Source: Scleromitrula shiraiana (Eukaryota > Ascomycota > Leotiomycetes > Helotiales > Sclerotiniaceae). From it: 64,000 nt of DNA. Every line of letters begins with the position of its first letter. Position 1 is the first letter of the stretch. Below, piece after piece: positions 46,887-57,693 of the stretch. The stretch spans positions 1,700,001 to 1,764,000 of the forward strand of contig JABELC010000010.1 in assembly GCA_028455995.1 (NCBI GenBank). The letters run 5' to 3'. Made by a program: the position numbers and the translations under genes. The notes below the pieces were generated by a model. It saw nothing but the letters and a program-made list of their open reading frames with translations, was not told the DNA's origin and did not search any database.

Positions 46887-48804
46887 TGTGAGGAAAGGAA
46901 CAAGAAAGAAGTGAACCTAACTCTCTAGTCAATATCAAGGTAAGGTCACTAATCCCATATACGAAGACATGATACTATAAAGGTTGTGTTTTATTGCATT
47001 CAAAAGCCCCTGGCTTTTCAAGTTTTCAGTCAAAGTCTCGATTGTTCATCCAAGTCACGATACTTCCTCAGCAAAAATGCCTTTGTATTAAGTGTTTCAC
47101 GTAGTGGCTGAACAAGGACGAGGTTTCGAGTCCATTTGACGAATGATGTGCAATCCCAGACGCCTCCAATTCCCACCATTTTAATCGCGCCTAAAAAATT
47201 GGCACTGCCATATTAGACGCCATCACAAATCTGAAATAGTAATCGTGGCTGAACTGTGCTACGAGGAGTAAAACTTTTATCACTTCTCATAAACATGTGT
47301 TTTTTTTGGTCATTGGCCAAATTAATCATAGACTTCTATGACCAATCTGATATCTCGATATTTAACCACGGCTTGGTACGTTAAATTGAGAAACAGTGCG
47401 CCGATATTCGGGTCCGTTGGCTCGTTATCGGTACAAATTCATGGCCTATGATTCGGGACTGTGGCCGAAAACTATCAATTTAACCGGACAGTTCTGCATT
47501 ATCTCGATAGAACTTTGATCAATCAGGGAAGGATGCAATACTATATGGATTCTTCAATGCTCCACAAGTTATATGCAATCATGGTATGTAGATAGGTAAC
47601 ACGATGACTTGGCGGGTTAGAGCACAACAAGAGAAGGAAAATATCGTTTGATGAAAGCGAGAAGTGTGCACATCGTTGTTGTGATATGTACTCATACCAA
47701 GCCCATGGTTATTCCTTTTCCGTTGCCATATTTCTTGGGATGCCACAGGGGAACCTAGATTTCAATGCACGTTGCCTTCTGTTCAACTAACTGTTCATGT
47801 CAAGCATGCATATGAGACATTTCCACATGACATAACTCTGGCAGCTTTAAATTAAGAAATGGATATGTGAAACATTCTCACTCAGATTCGAATATGACAT
47901 AGCATATATCCTGGTTGTTTTCTTCATATTATCAAGTCGATTCCCAGATGATTGTTGCTACCAAGATAAGAAGACCATGCAAAAAAAGCTCGCATATTGA
48001 TCAAATTACTCGCATAATCACCAATACTCAAGGATAACTGATTTTATGTGACTAACCGAAAAGTGTCCGAAGGGTTAATGGAAGTAACCCGCATTTTATG
48101 GGTTTATACACTATCTACTTTCCCGTATTTAGACCAAGGTAACGCATTGAGTGGTATTAAACCTCATAGGGCCGACAGGCAACAACGGGTAAAATACTAC
48201 CTGCCACTTTGTCACAATAAAGACATCGTTTTCATTCGATTGAGCCCTTGGGATCCTACTCTTTGCTACAATGCAAACCATACCTTAAAGAAATCAAGCT
48301 TTTGTATGGAGCGGCATATTCGACAAGGCCTGGCCTCCTGAGCACAAAATGTTGAACCATGGTCTCGGCCGCTTTGCTTTCATCATTTCCAGCTTTCTTG
48401 TGGTCGGCAATGATTCCTGTTGGTTCTCTCGTTCGGATTCAGGTTGCTGTGGTTGAATTTCAACTAGGAAGTCAAACCTCCTCATCTAGATGAGGTGCAG
48501 CATATCATGAGAGAATTATCGTCTTTCCCTTTCCCAAAGTTACATCGAAACCAAAAACCTTGATGATACTGGTCATAGTCGCGGCTCTGGGCTCTTGAAT
48601 TTTGTATAAAGCAATGGAAAGCACGGTATAGTTCAGACTTACATGGCAGACCTTCACACATGCACTTCCAACTTTGAACGAAAAGGGTATTTTCATCTCT
48701 CCGATATCTCTCTACACCCAAAGACGCCCTCACCTTTCGTACGCCTATAATCCTTGACAGCTCCTACGAAGAGTCGTTCTTTGCAAATTATATATTCAAT
48801 CGAC
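46887..48804. other. Gene-poor AT-rich stretch
   Basis: About 1.9 kb. A 97-codon frame (48048-48341 +) and two overlapping minus-strand frames near 48482-48733 have no recognisable motif. No repeat array or RNA gene was recognised. Confidence 0.5.
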
Positions 48805-48990
48805 ATGTGCACAGCGGAACAAATAGTCTGTTACCAATGTGGTCATAAAGTTAAGATACAAATCATAACAACATGTGACGATCGCCCCAAGTGTGAAACC
48901 AAAATCACCTGCGAGATAAAAGGGTACTGCCCTAAGCATGGAGGACGCAAGGTTAATGGTGATGGAGGTTTGGCTCCATATCCACGATAA
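48805..48990 (+). CDS. Small cysteine-rich CxxC protein
   Basis: This short frame encodes 61 residues from an internal ATG (MCTAEQIVCYQCGHKVKI). It has seven cysteines and two histidines arranged as C-x2-C-G-H, then C, C, C and C-P-K-H. This resembles a common class of small fungal proteins that begin MC-x(5-8)-C/Y-x2-CGH and probably bind one or two zinc ions. The longer reading that starts upstream adds only non-conserved residues. The gene sits in a gene-poor region. No function can be assigned. Downstream sequence has a splice-like GTAAGT 8 bp after the stop, so a longer spliced form is possible. Confidence 0.5.
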   Translation: MCTAEQIVCYQCGHKVKIQIITTCDDRPKCETKITCEIKGYCPKHGGRKVNGDGGLAPYPR

Positions 48991-51900
48991 TGTCTGTAAG
49001 TTACCTTCCAATCTATAAATCATAATTAGGGCCAAGTGAAAGACATCTGACAAACGGAATGTCAGGGGATAACGGGAGTGCTACTGTGCAGCTAGTTCGG
49101 AGCACGATCCGCCCTCTCGACGATAATGTACCTTCTCGAGCCCGTTTCCCATCTCACTCCATCACTCTTGGATCGGCTAGTTTCCCTTCTAGGACTAACT
49201 ACATTACATCGCCCCCAATTACCTACATCAACCGGATCCTTGGACCCCTTGGAATACTACATTTAATATTGCTGTTACTTGGGATGAAGGGCTTGCATAT
49301 TGATGTAGGTATTTGTTGGCTTAAGATCCCTGTTGAGTTCTAAGGTTGCTCTGGATGTTGATGTTATACTTTCGTACTCTCTGTTTCCAGTCTCTTTTTA
49401 TTCCAACATTCGGTGGTGATTTGCTCTTGCCTTCATTTATTCTTTACAAAGTGTTGTATTAGTATTATGCTTGATGAAAATTGTCTGTTTTGTACTATTC
49501 GGAGGCAAAATCCTTTCCTTTGGCGGGCGCGTATGAATGCGGGGAGGGGAGTATTGGAACTTGGTTTGGCCGAAGATCTGAAGAAATAACCTTGGAATCA
49601 TTTCCAGCAAATTAATAATTAATATTTAATATTTAATAATTAATAATTAATAATTAATAATCAATGAATTCTTTTGTTTGAACTGAGAATAATGTTTCAA
49701 TATTATTGTCATTATTATTATTATTTACAGTATCAGATGAAAACTCGTTGATTGAGTTATTACTCTAAGTGTACAAAGTAGGTTAAAACTAGAGTGTAAA
49801 CTACTATGCTATGTCATGAGTGATGAGTGATGAGTGTGGGCCATACTTTCCTGCCAGAAACTAATAACTTCTTCCTCCCCTCCTCGCCGCCTACTGTATC
49901 TATCCTGCGAGTAACTTCAAAGATATTTCCTACTTGAGTGTTCCGTAACAATATCTTCCTAAATTGGAATCTACTCATTTCTTCAACCTGCAATATACCA
50001 AATAAGTACTCGAGTATTCATCAATTATTAATTTGTCCTACTCGTATATTCTTGGATCTGCATATTATTGGCATGTCCGTCTTTACAAACCACAAACGGT
50101 TGTTTTGTTTCTGGAAATACGATCCTGTGAAAACATCATCTATGCACCAACTTTTCTTCTCATCTTTTCTCATATTCTTTTCCTCCGGCCAACACCTTTA
50201 TGTCTTCGAATCCCTAAAAGGTCACTTCGCCGCTCATGACTCGAGTTTGTCCAGCCAATCTATAAGTTGGCGCTACCTTGGCTCACATTGATCAACGCCT
50301 CCTTCAAAACTGCCGACTTTCGATGACAGCTGCGCATGTAATATCACTCTGCACGAATTACCCGCGACGATTAGAAAGCGCATGATGGTTATCTCATTTC
50401 TAACATTTTCGCAATACGAAGTAATGTTCTCCGAAGACTCAGAGTTTGTAATCTCGACACCACAAGGGGCGACAACACAAACAATCACTACCATCGCACA
50501 TTACAATCTACGATATGAACTGAATGATCGAATGATACACAGACATTTACCCGAGAGCCATGGCTGGAACTGTCCATGTCTTTATATTGTGTTCGGTGCA
50601 AGTGAAATTTGCTGGCTACCACCCACAAGAAGATTTTTCATTTCGAACCTCAACGTAACGACATCCGAATACTCAGAACTCATGATTCCAAGAGAATAAT
50701 TCAATAAATAGATGACTGCTACTTAATATATCGGCAGGTACAAACTCATAAGAATGGTTTACTAATAACACTGTCTAGGTTTCAAAATATACACTCGCTT
50801 GCTGCTAATTACGTTCAAGTTCAAGCATACTTCATCGAGGGAAATCAAGAGTAAGCATAACACTATTGTCTCAATACAATCGTTCGATAGTTTTCTATCT
50901 GGTTTCTAACATTATGCTGTTCTGCAGATTATTTTCGTGTTCGTTGCTGTCAACATTCCTCGATTCTCACAGAAAATATTCTTTCGCAAAATTTCAAATC
51001 AACATTAACCTTCTACACTTTTCCAAATTGTCAAGTCAACGTGTCGTTCCACAGCAATTCTATCTTAACCTGTCCTTGATTCATGCAGCACGAAAATGAT
51101 GTTATTTGCTTCTGGCTTCTGTTCAAATGCGATACTTTTTAGTCCGATTCCAATTCAAAGATTCAAGATTCTAGTTACTACCTTTCCAATATATACTACT
51201 TATCACAGTATCGTCAGATAGATGGACATATCGGAGCTTGGTACATATGTATCTGCCAATTTTAAAGTTGTATTTGGCTGCAGGTAAATTTACTAGTAGC
51301 CAGAAATTGCATCTCAAGTTCAGTGATATTGCTCTTGATTTCTCCTGTTCATGTTTGGGACATCAGTGATGTCATAATAGAGCTAATAAGCAATGGTGTT
51401 TCAATAAACAAAGCTACATCAGTTGCAGGGATATCTGTCTCATTTGCTATTCTGTTTCATGGTTGGAAGTCTTCAACAGTTGATGACGACAAAACATCTC
51501 GGACTACTCCATACAATTTCTAGTTTCGCTTGATCCTATGTAAGAATGTACAGTTTGCACATAAAATCTTGTTAACTCCATGAATAACCGGTTAAGATTC
51601 GTCTGTGTTACACAAAGGCTAAGAAGTCCGATAAAGGGGGGTAGTGTACGAGGCAAAAGTTTCACGCAGCATGTATCAATTTCGGCCCTCACACTCCATA
51701 ATGGAATGGTTACATTTATATTCTCATCCGAGCAAGTACATACAACAAGCACTAATAACCCTCAGAGCCTTTTGCAAATGTATAGATTGATCTCGGCAGA
51801 TTTTGCGGGAATGTTAGTATCATAACATTATACTGAAGGAACAGAGAATAGTGCAAATCTTCCGGATATCCACTTTCTCGAAAGCTCCGGTCCGGTCCAA

Positions 51901-52977
51901 TCCCCCAGTTTCAATTTCAAACCCAACATCGGACCCACACCCATACGAGGAACCAGAGGGACTTTATAACAATGTAACAACCTCATGTCACACTTAAACA
52001 GATGTTAACCCTGAAATAGCAGGTCATTATTCCGACAGTGACTAGTTAACTGAATGTAAGTAGATATCTCTCGGCATGGCAACTCACGTTCCCTGGTACA
52101 CAACTTGAAATATACAGATTGGAATTCGTCACGAATGCAACCAGGGTTAGTGATCGAACCTGGGATGTTATGAAATGATGTTACTAGTAAGAATATACTT
52201 TTCGCTGACGCGACACCTCGAAGCGGGGGAATTATGTATCACGCGTATGTATACGGATTACAATGAGCAGATCCCTGGCCCTTTTCATCTTAAATAGAGC
52301 CCTTATGATCCTATTTCATATTCTTGTTAATAAGGCAAACAAGCATTAGCTATTGGATGAAAGGGGGCCGAGCCTACTGTTTGATATCCTTTTGACTTCA
52401 ACAGGTTTGATATAACGATAATTTTGATTCTATATATTGATTGCAATTGGGTAAGAAAACAAATCTTCCATTGTTATTTGTGCGATTATACATATATCAA
52501 TTATTAACGACATGTTCCAGTGTGAGATAGTCCTATGAGATTAGTATCAGATCATACATATGTACTGCAATTCCTCATTGTGTAGAGCATAATAAACAAA
52601 ACAAAAAGGACAATTCAGAAACAAAAAAACAGAAGGCAAACAAATTGTTGTTTGTATTATCTTAACCATATTCTCATTAACTATGTGACATTATGTATCT
52701 ATTTAATAAGTAATATAATTCGAATATTGAAGTTATCACGAACTTTGAGAGGAAAAGTGTGAATAACCACTTAAGAAGATCACGTACGGAAAAAGTACTT
52801 ACACTCGCCGAAATTTACCACTTCCACCGTGCAACTGCTGTACCCACTGGCGCGTCTTCCCCAGCTGATCCTCTAGAAAACTTTCATCTACGCGACAGAA
52901 ATTAAGCAGAAGAATAACTTCCAGAGGGGCACGAATTACATGTATTCGATTTATTCCCGAATAATTGATAATTCACA
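48991..52977. other. Gene-poor AT-rich stretch of about 4 kb
   Basis: It contains an AT-only microsatellite (about 49611-49671) and many stop-rich frames. One frame of 135 codons, open from 50292 to 50699 (+), has fairly balanced composition (HYNLRYELNDRMIHRHLPES) but no recognised motif. It could be an exon of an unplaced gene. No tRNA, transposase motif or long terminal repeat was recognised. Confidence 0.45.
49611..49671. repeat. AT-only microsatellite, TAATTAATAAT-like unit
   Basis: About 60 bp made only of A and T apart from one C near the end, with repeated ttaataa/ttaatatt blocks. It is simple-sequence DNA without other meaning visible. Confidence 0.85.
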
Positions 52978-53154
52978 ATGGCAATTATGGATTTCGTTCA
53001 GAGATTCAATACTTTACAAGTCCAGCGAGAAACTGGCAACGAATTAATAAAGGTATGCCATTGAGCGGACGAACATACATTCCAACCTGCCTCCCACCAA
53101 GAGTTTGCCCAGAAAGTATTCAATCCTTCTAACAAAATCTTTACTCATTTCTAG

Positions 53155-53354
53155 GACCTTCTAATTTATATCGAGAGAGAGTCGAAAGTGGTCTGCAACA
53201 TGAAAATAATCGTCTTACAACAGAATTGGCGGATGCGCATTTGGATTTGGACGACTCAAAACGTTCAAGAAGAGATTTATAACAACAATTGAATATGACT
53301 AGACAAAATTTGGCTCAATCTCTTGCAGATTGTGATTTCTTGCGGGTAGGATAG
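53155..53354 (+). pseudogene. Coiled-coil fragment with an internal stop
   Basis: After a good acceptor (catttctag at 53146-53154) a frame reads PSNLYRERVESGLQHENNRL and continues with heptad-like Leu/Asp/Arg text. An in-frame TAA at 53280-53282 interrupts it, and it resumes with QQLNMTRQNLAQSLADCDFL. The TAA is one base from CAA or AAA. An upstream ATG frame (52978-53053) ends at a GTATGC donor but joins in the wrong phase. It is probably a relic of a coiled-coil protein. Family unknown. Confidence 0.35.
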
Positions 53355-54105
53355 GGCATACCGAACCAAGGGACCGCTAGCAGCTGATATCATTTCGTAG
53401 AATCGAAATCCTTATATTGTTGTTATAGGATTGGTTGTTGGTAATTAATCAGAGGTAGGTGGCTCTTGCTACATTAGAAAGAGCGAACGAATGAGTTTCT
53501 TCCGGCTGTTCCTGAAATGGTGATGATCTAGTTTCATTTCTTTCTTCCTTTCTTTCATTTTACTCTGCTGTCGATTTTCTTTTCATCTCAGTATCTCTGA
53601 TACCATCTCGCCGATTCGCATTCGCGATTCACCGCTCTTGGTGTTTGATGCAGATATAAATGCAGAACCTGCAGATATTTGAGCAGTTTTCCCGTGAAGC
53701 ATATTCAACTGCCATCAAAATTGCCAGTCTCTATGTATCATGCCTTACGGCAGTTTCCTGTTGCCGAGCAGTCGATGTCCACGTAGTTGTTTTGATTTTC
53801 ATGTTTACAATATTCATTGCAACGTTGATCGTATTCTCGTCCTAGCTTACCAAGGCGCTAGAAGCCTGGGGCAACGAATTCATGCACAAACTGCATATAT
53901 CCAATATTTTTACAAGCAACGCATATTCACTATGCTGCAGGCACTGTTATATTTTTTTTTTATTTCTCCTCTTTTAATCGCCTCTCTCTCATCTTTTGAT
54001 TTTGTTTCTCTCATCTTTGAAATTTTCCTCTCCTATCTTCAACAACATAAATATTAACCTCTATTTTTTTGGTCCTTGGATTTGTTGGACTTACACCTTT
54101 CAATC

Positions 54106-55337
54106 ATGGCGTATAGTGGTAAAACCATGAGGGATGTGTTCAGAGAATTGCCTCTTGCCAAACGGACAGATTATCTAGAGCATGGAGATACATCTACCCT
54201 TCTTCAAATGGTACAACAGGCTCCTTTTGAGGCCCCCTCTTCGGTTACATGTCACAGTCGAGTCTTGGATTGGAGAGCTGAATTCCCCGGAAAGTATGGC
54301 ATATTCCTGTCGAAAAGCGTCAAAGCTGGCGAGCAGATATTTAGTATCAAAGACCCACTGGCAAATATTGTAAGTTTGCTTCCTTAATTGATACGTGATC
54401 ATCTATGACTATATTGAATGTACATTAAACGTTAAAAATCATTAGCTTGGGGATCATACTTGTGATAACTGCTTTGTTCGTGTTGCAAAAGATGCGGAAA
54501 ATTCGATCAACCTAAAAAAATGCGCTGTAGCTTACTGTGACAAGGTATGTCCAATTTTTATATTGCTTGCTAAGGTCTTACTTGCACATATCAGGAATGC
54601 CAAATCTCGGCTTTCAGACATTACCATAACTTTGAGTGTAAGACACTTGCCAAACTTAATATCGCACCTCTTAGTCAATACGAATTTGTCGGCGACACTG
54701 CATTTCGCGCTTTACTCCGTATTCGGGCTCTGAAAGAGTACAGCAAGATTACAGCTCAACAATGAAATGAGCTTCACTGCAGCGCCAACAAGGATAGGAG
54801 ACTTTTTGAGCCTGAAAAGGTGATGGGAACGGTAGCTAAGGTCGCTGAGATTGCTGAGGTCTTAGGATGGATATCAACCTCTCATACAAAAGAATTTTGG
54901 AAGCAAATGTATCAAAAGGTAAGCACTTCCCGTCAAAGCTGAAACCAAAGTATTCACAATTGATGAATCTTTAGATCAACATGAATCTAATGGATCTTCA
55001 TGTATCCCCTCAGAAATCTTCAACGTCCCACAATACATCCCATCAAACCCCAATATCTGTTGGCATGCTATTCGATCCATTCATAACTCAAATAAATCAC
55101 AGATGTCAAGGAGATTGCTCTTGGTATTCAGATGGTCCTGTACTCCATGTCAAGGCTCAAGTGGATATCCTTTGTGGAACGGAATTAACATTCGACCTGG
55201 CATTTGACGATACACCCTCCATTCGACGTGGTGTTGTTGAACTACTCGGGACACGCAATAGCAAGCCTTGCAGTGATCATCCAGATGGCCCCTTAACTTC
55301 ACTCATACTGCAAGTCCATATTCTGATCGCCAGCTGA
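54106..55337 (+). pseudogene. SET-MYND (SMYD-like) gene, first segment, with internal stop
   Basis: Four exons with good borders: 54106-54369, 54446-54544, 54595-54918 and 54975-55337. The start is MAYSGKTMRDVFREL. The SET N-segment reads GKYGIFLSKSVKAGEQIF. A MYND zinc finger follows (HTCDNCFVRV, CAVAYCDKECQ, FRHYHNFEC), with all ligands present. The SET C-segment has FDPFITQINHRCQGDCSWYS, where NH-x-C is conserved, then GPVLHVKAQVDILCGTELTF. An in-frame TGA at 54763-54765 falls between MYND and SET. The frame also ends just after the post-SET region (GPLTSLILQVHIL), so the C-terminal helical domain is missing. SMYD-like enzymes methylate lysines on proteins. This one cannot make a full enzyme unless the stop is bypassed. 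Confidence 0.72.
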
Positions 55338-55407
55338 ATATAGTTAGTTCGCGTTTTTATTTGTTATTTGGCATTTTTCGCACACATCTAACACTCAATT
55401 TAATCAG

Positions 55408-56889
55408 ATCCGCGAAGCGGGCGATATCTGTGATAATTGTTTCATTGTTGGCTTGAAAAAATGAACACCTTATGGTACATGTTGAACATTCGAGTACTGT
55501 GATGAGGTATATCTGCGCTTTCTATGTTACTGTGATAGATTTGCTTACTTGTATCAGAAACGCAGAGCCGATGCTTGGAAGCATCATCACGAAGCTCAGT
55601 GCGAGGTGTTTGCGCAACTGAGTACTCATTCTCATGAACATGAGATTGTTGGCACCTTGTAATTTCGCTCTTTAGTTCGGCTTGTGGCGCTGAAAAACAA
55701 GAACCAGTTTCCAAAGCAACAATGGGAACAATTTTTTTCATCTGAAAAGCCACTTAAGCATGATGCAAGAGAAATAGAATAAGAATTTGGGTGATAGGGC
55801 AGCTTTAGTTCTTGATAAAGTGAAAAGAGTATTGATCACCGACTTGATAAAAGAGCAGCTAATGAAACTATATAGCATGGTAAGTCTTCTTAGCCAACGA
55901 CGAAACAGCTGTTTGGAGAACTAACCAATTTTTAGATCTACTTCATAAACATGCCCATTCAAGTGTATATTCTCAAGTCAATCCAACATATCTACAACCG
56001 TCCCATTAATGTTCTGATGGAGATTGGCATGTGTATTGACCCGTTATTGGAAGATATCGTCCGCAGCTGTAACGCAAACTGCAGTGTGTATTCCGACGGA
56101 CCCGCCCTTCACATCAAAGCACAACGTGACATTCCGCCCAACACCAATTTGACGCTTGACAAGTTTCCCTCGAGACTCTTTGGTTTCAGCCCCCGACGAC
56201 GTTGGTGGCTGGAGTATTGAGAAATTGAATGCACTTGTACGCTCTGCCAGGACCCACCCCCTGGACCCCTTTCGACGCTCATCCAACAGGGAATTGCTTT
56301 ACTAGCACAAGATACGACAACCTCTGCCATGATAAAAGATGCAATAAAATCGCTCCAGGAAGCAGGCTTGCCCTTGTCTGCATTCTCAATGATACCACTT
56401 CATACGGACATTTACGAAAGAGCAATCAAGAATAAGAACATCTGTCTTGCACTGAAAACCATCCTCAAGATCTTTTTCGACATTCAACCAAAGCAAATTC
56501 CTTCTGTTTCTCAAGAAGCACCTCTTGGGGCGCTTGTCAGAATTGATCGTCTTTTTGCGTGCCACGAAGTCATCAAACTTCCAGAAGAAATCTTTCGGCT
56601 CTACGTTTGCTTGTTGCCATTGATCAGGCCCCAAATCACTCGGCGAACAGGTTGTGCGTTGGAGTCGGTAGTAGGCAAGCAGCGGAGACTGAGAAGGATA
56701 TCAGCATCATATTGAGGCTCGGGATGCACTTGACGCCAGCGGAGAGGGCCGAATTCATAGAACAGATTGAGGTACTAGCAGCAACCGAGAATATTTCAAA
56801 ATCTTCTGCGAAGAGCATCGCGAAGCTAACAATCTGGGCTGGTATTGGTACTGTGACAAGGGGATGCTTCATACGATGTCGGTATGAAT
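55408..56889 (+). pseudogene. SET-MYND (SMYD-like) gene, second segment, heavily decayed
   Basis: This segment repeats the order of the first from the MYND finger onward, with the same intron positions: an acceptor before the finger (55407), a donor after YCDE and a donor before the SET half. It reads GDICDNCFIVGLKK then stops at 55462-55464. It goes on with EYCDE, KRRADAWKHHHEAQCE, a broken linker, and a SET half (EIGMCIDPLLEDIVRSCNAN, YSDGPALHIKAQRDIP). The post-SET cysteines (ECTCTLCQDPPPGPLSTLIQ) and a long helical C-terminus to about 56714-56889 follow. Several stops and at least two frameshifts make it non-functional. It lacks the N-terminal SET exon, which is present only in the first segment. 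Confidence 0.72.
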
Positions 56890-57693
56890 AGGGGAAACAT
56901 CATGTGAGCGCAGAGTAGTTGGTACCATGATGTATGACTAACATGAAGGAAGTACAGGTACATCATTGGCCAACGCCAAGTCTACAAGCCACAGTGCGCG
57001 TCTAATACACACACAGTTGTAATATCTTAGCATTAGTTACACAAGAAATGAAAGAAACACTCCACTACTCATTCAAGTTTAGATGCAGTCAACACAAAAT
57101 TCGATGTGATACTTTTAAAATTTCCTATCTCCTCAATACATATTTGGATTTCTTGCATACCGAACTTGCATGCCGTGCCTGGCTCGCCTGGTTAAAACGA
57201 ATACTTTTTTGTACAACACACACGAAGCACAAAATAAAAAGAGCCCCAGATTTTTCCTTTCCCGAACAGGAATGATTTTCCACAACGCAACCCTCCATGC
57301 ACGAACCCCTCACACATAACCGTTGAACTCTAACCGCCACAGCCACAAAGTTACCATGAATGTTTCTCAATTTTGCCTGCATGAGGACGGACGGCAGGGT
57401 AGGATAGGGCAGGTTCAATATATGCAAGAAATATATGCGTATGCATGCAAGAAATAAATCTAGGTCTAGGTCTTGTTTCTGGTTCTAGTTCGTTCTAGGC
57501 CTAGGACTAGGTTTTTCTGCCGCGTGTAACGGTTGGAATCTCCATATCCTGATTCTAGACCGGGTGGAATTGACAAGGACGATGATGACGTTGATGATGA
57601 TAATTGTGATCTACGATCATATCCAATTCAAGTGTTTCGGACCTCAATGACTGACCCGGACCGATAACTTGGTGCTAAGTGACGTAACTTAAT
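56890..57693. other. Convergent intergenic region
   Basis: About 800 bp between the SET-MYND relic and the 3' end of the eIF2B gamma gene. There is a run of diverged ctaggtctaggtct-type repeats at about 57458-57515. Short frames lack support. Confidence 0.5.

Noticed and set aside
48048..48341. 97-codon frame on the plus strand
   Set aside because: No motif or good start context. Likely chance in a stop-poor patch.
50292..50699. 135-codon open frame as a gene
   Set aside because: Composition is fair but there is no family, no ATG at the start and no placed partner exon. Kept only as a note in the intergenic entry.
52140..52175. tRNA-like GGTTCGATC string on the minus strand
   Set aside because: No matching T-stem on either side.
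54763..54765. A-to-I RNA editing as an explanation for the TGA in the SET-MYND gene
   Set aside because: Known fungal stop recoding by this editing acts on UAG. Nothing in the sequence supports editing here.
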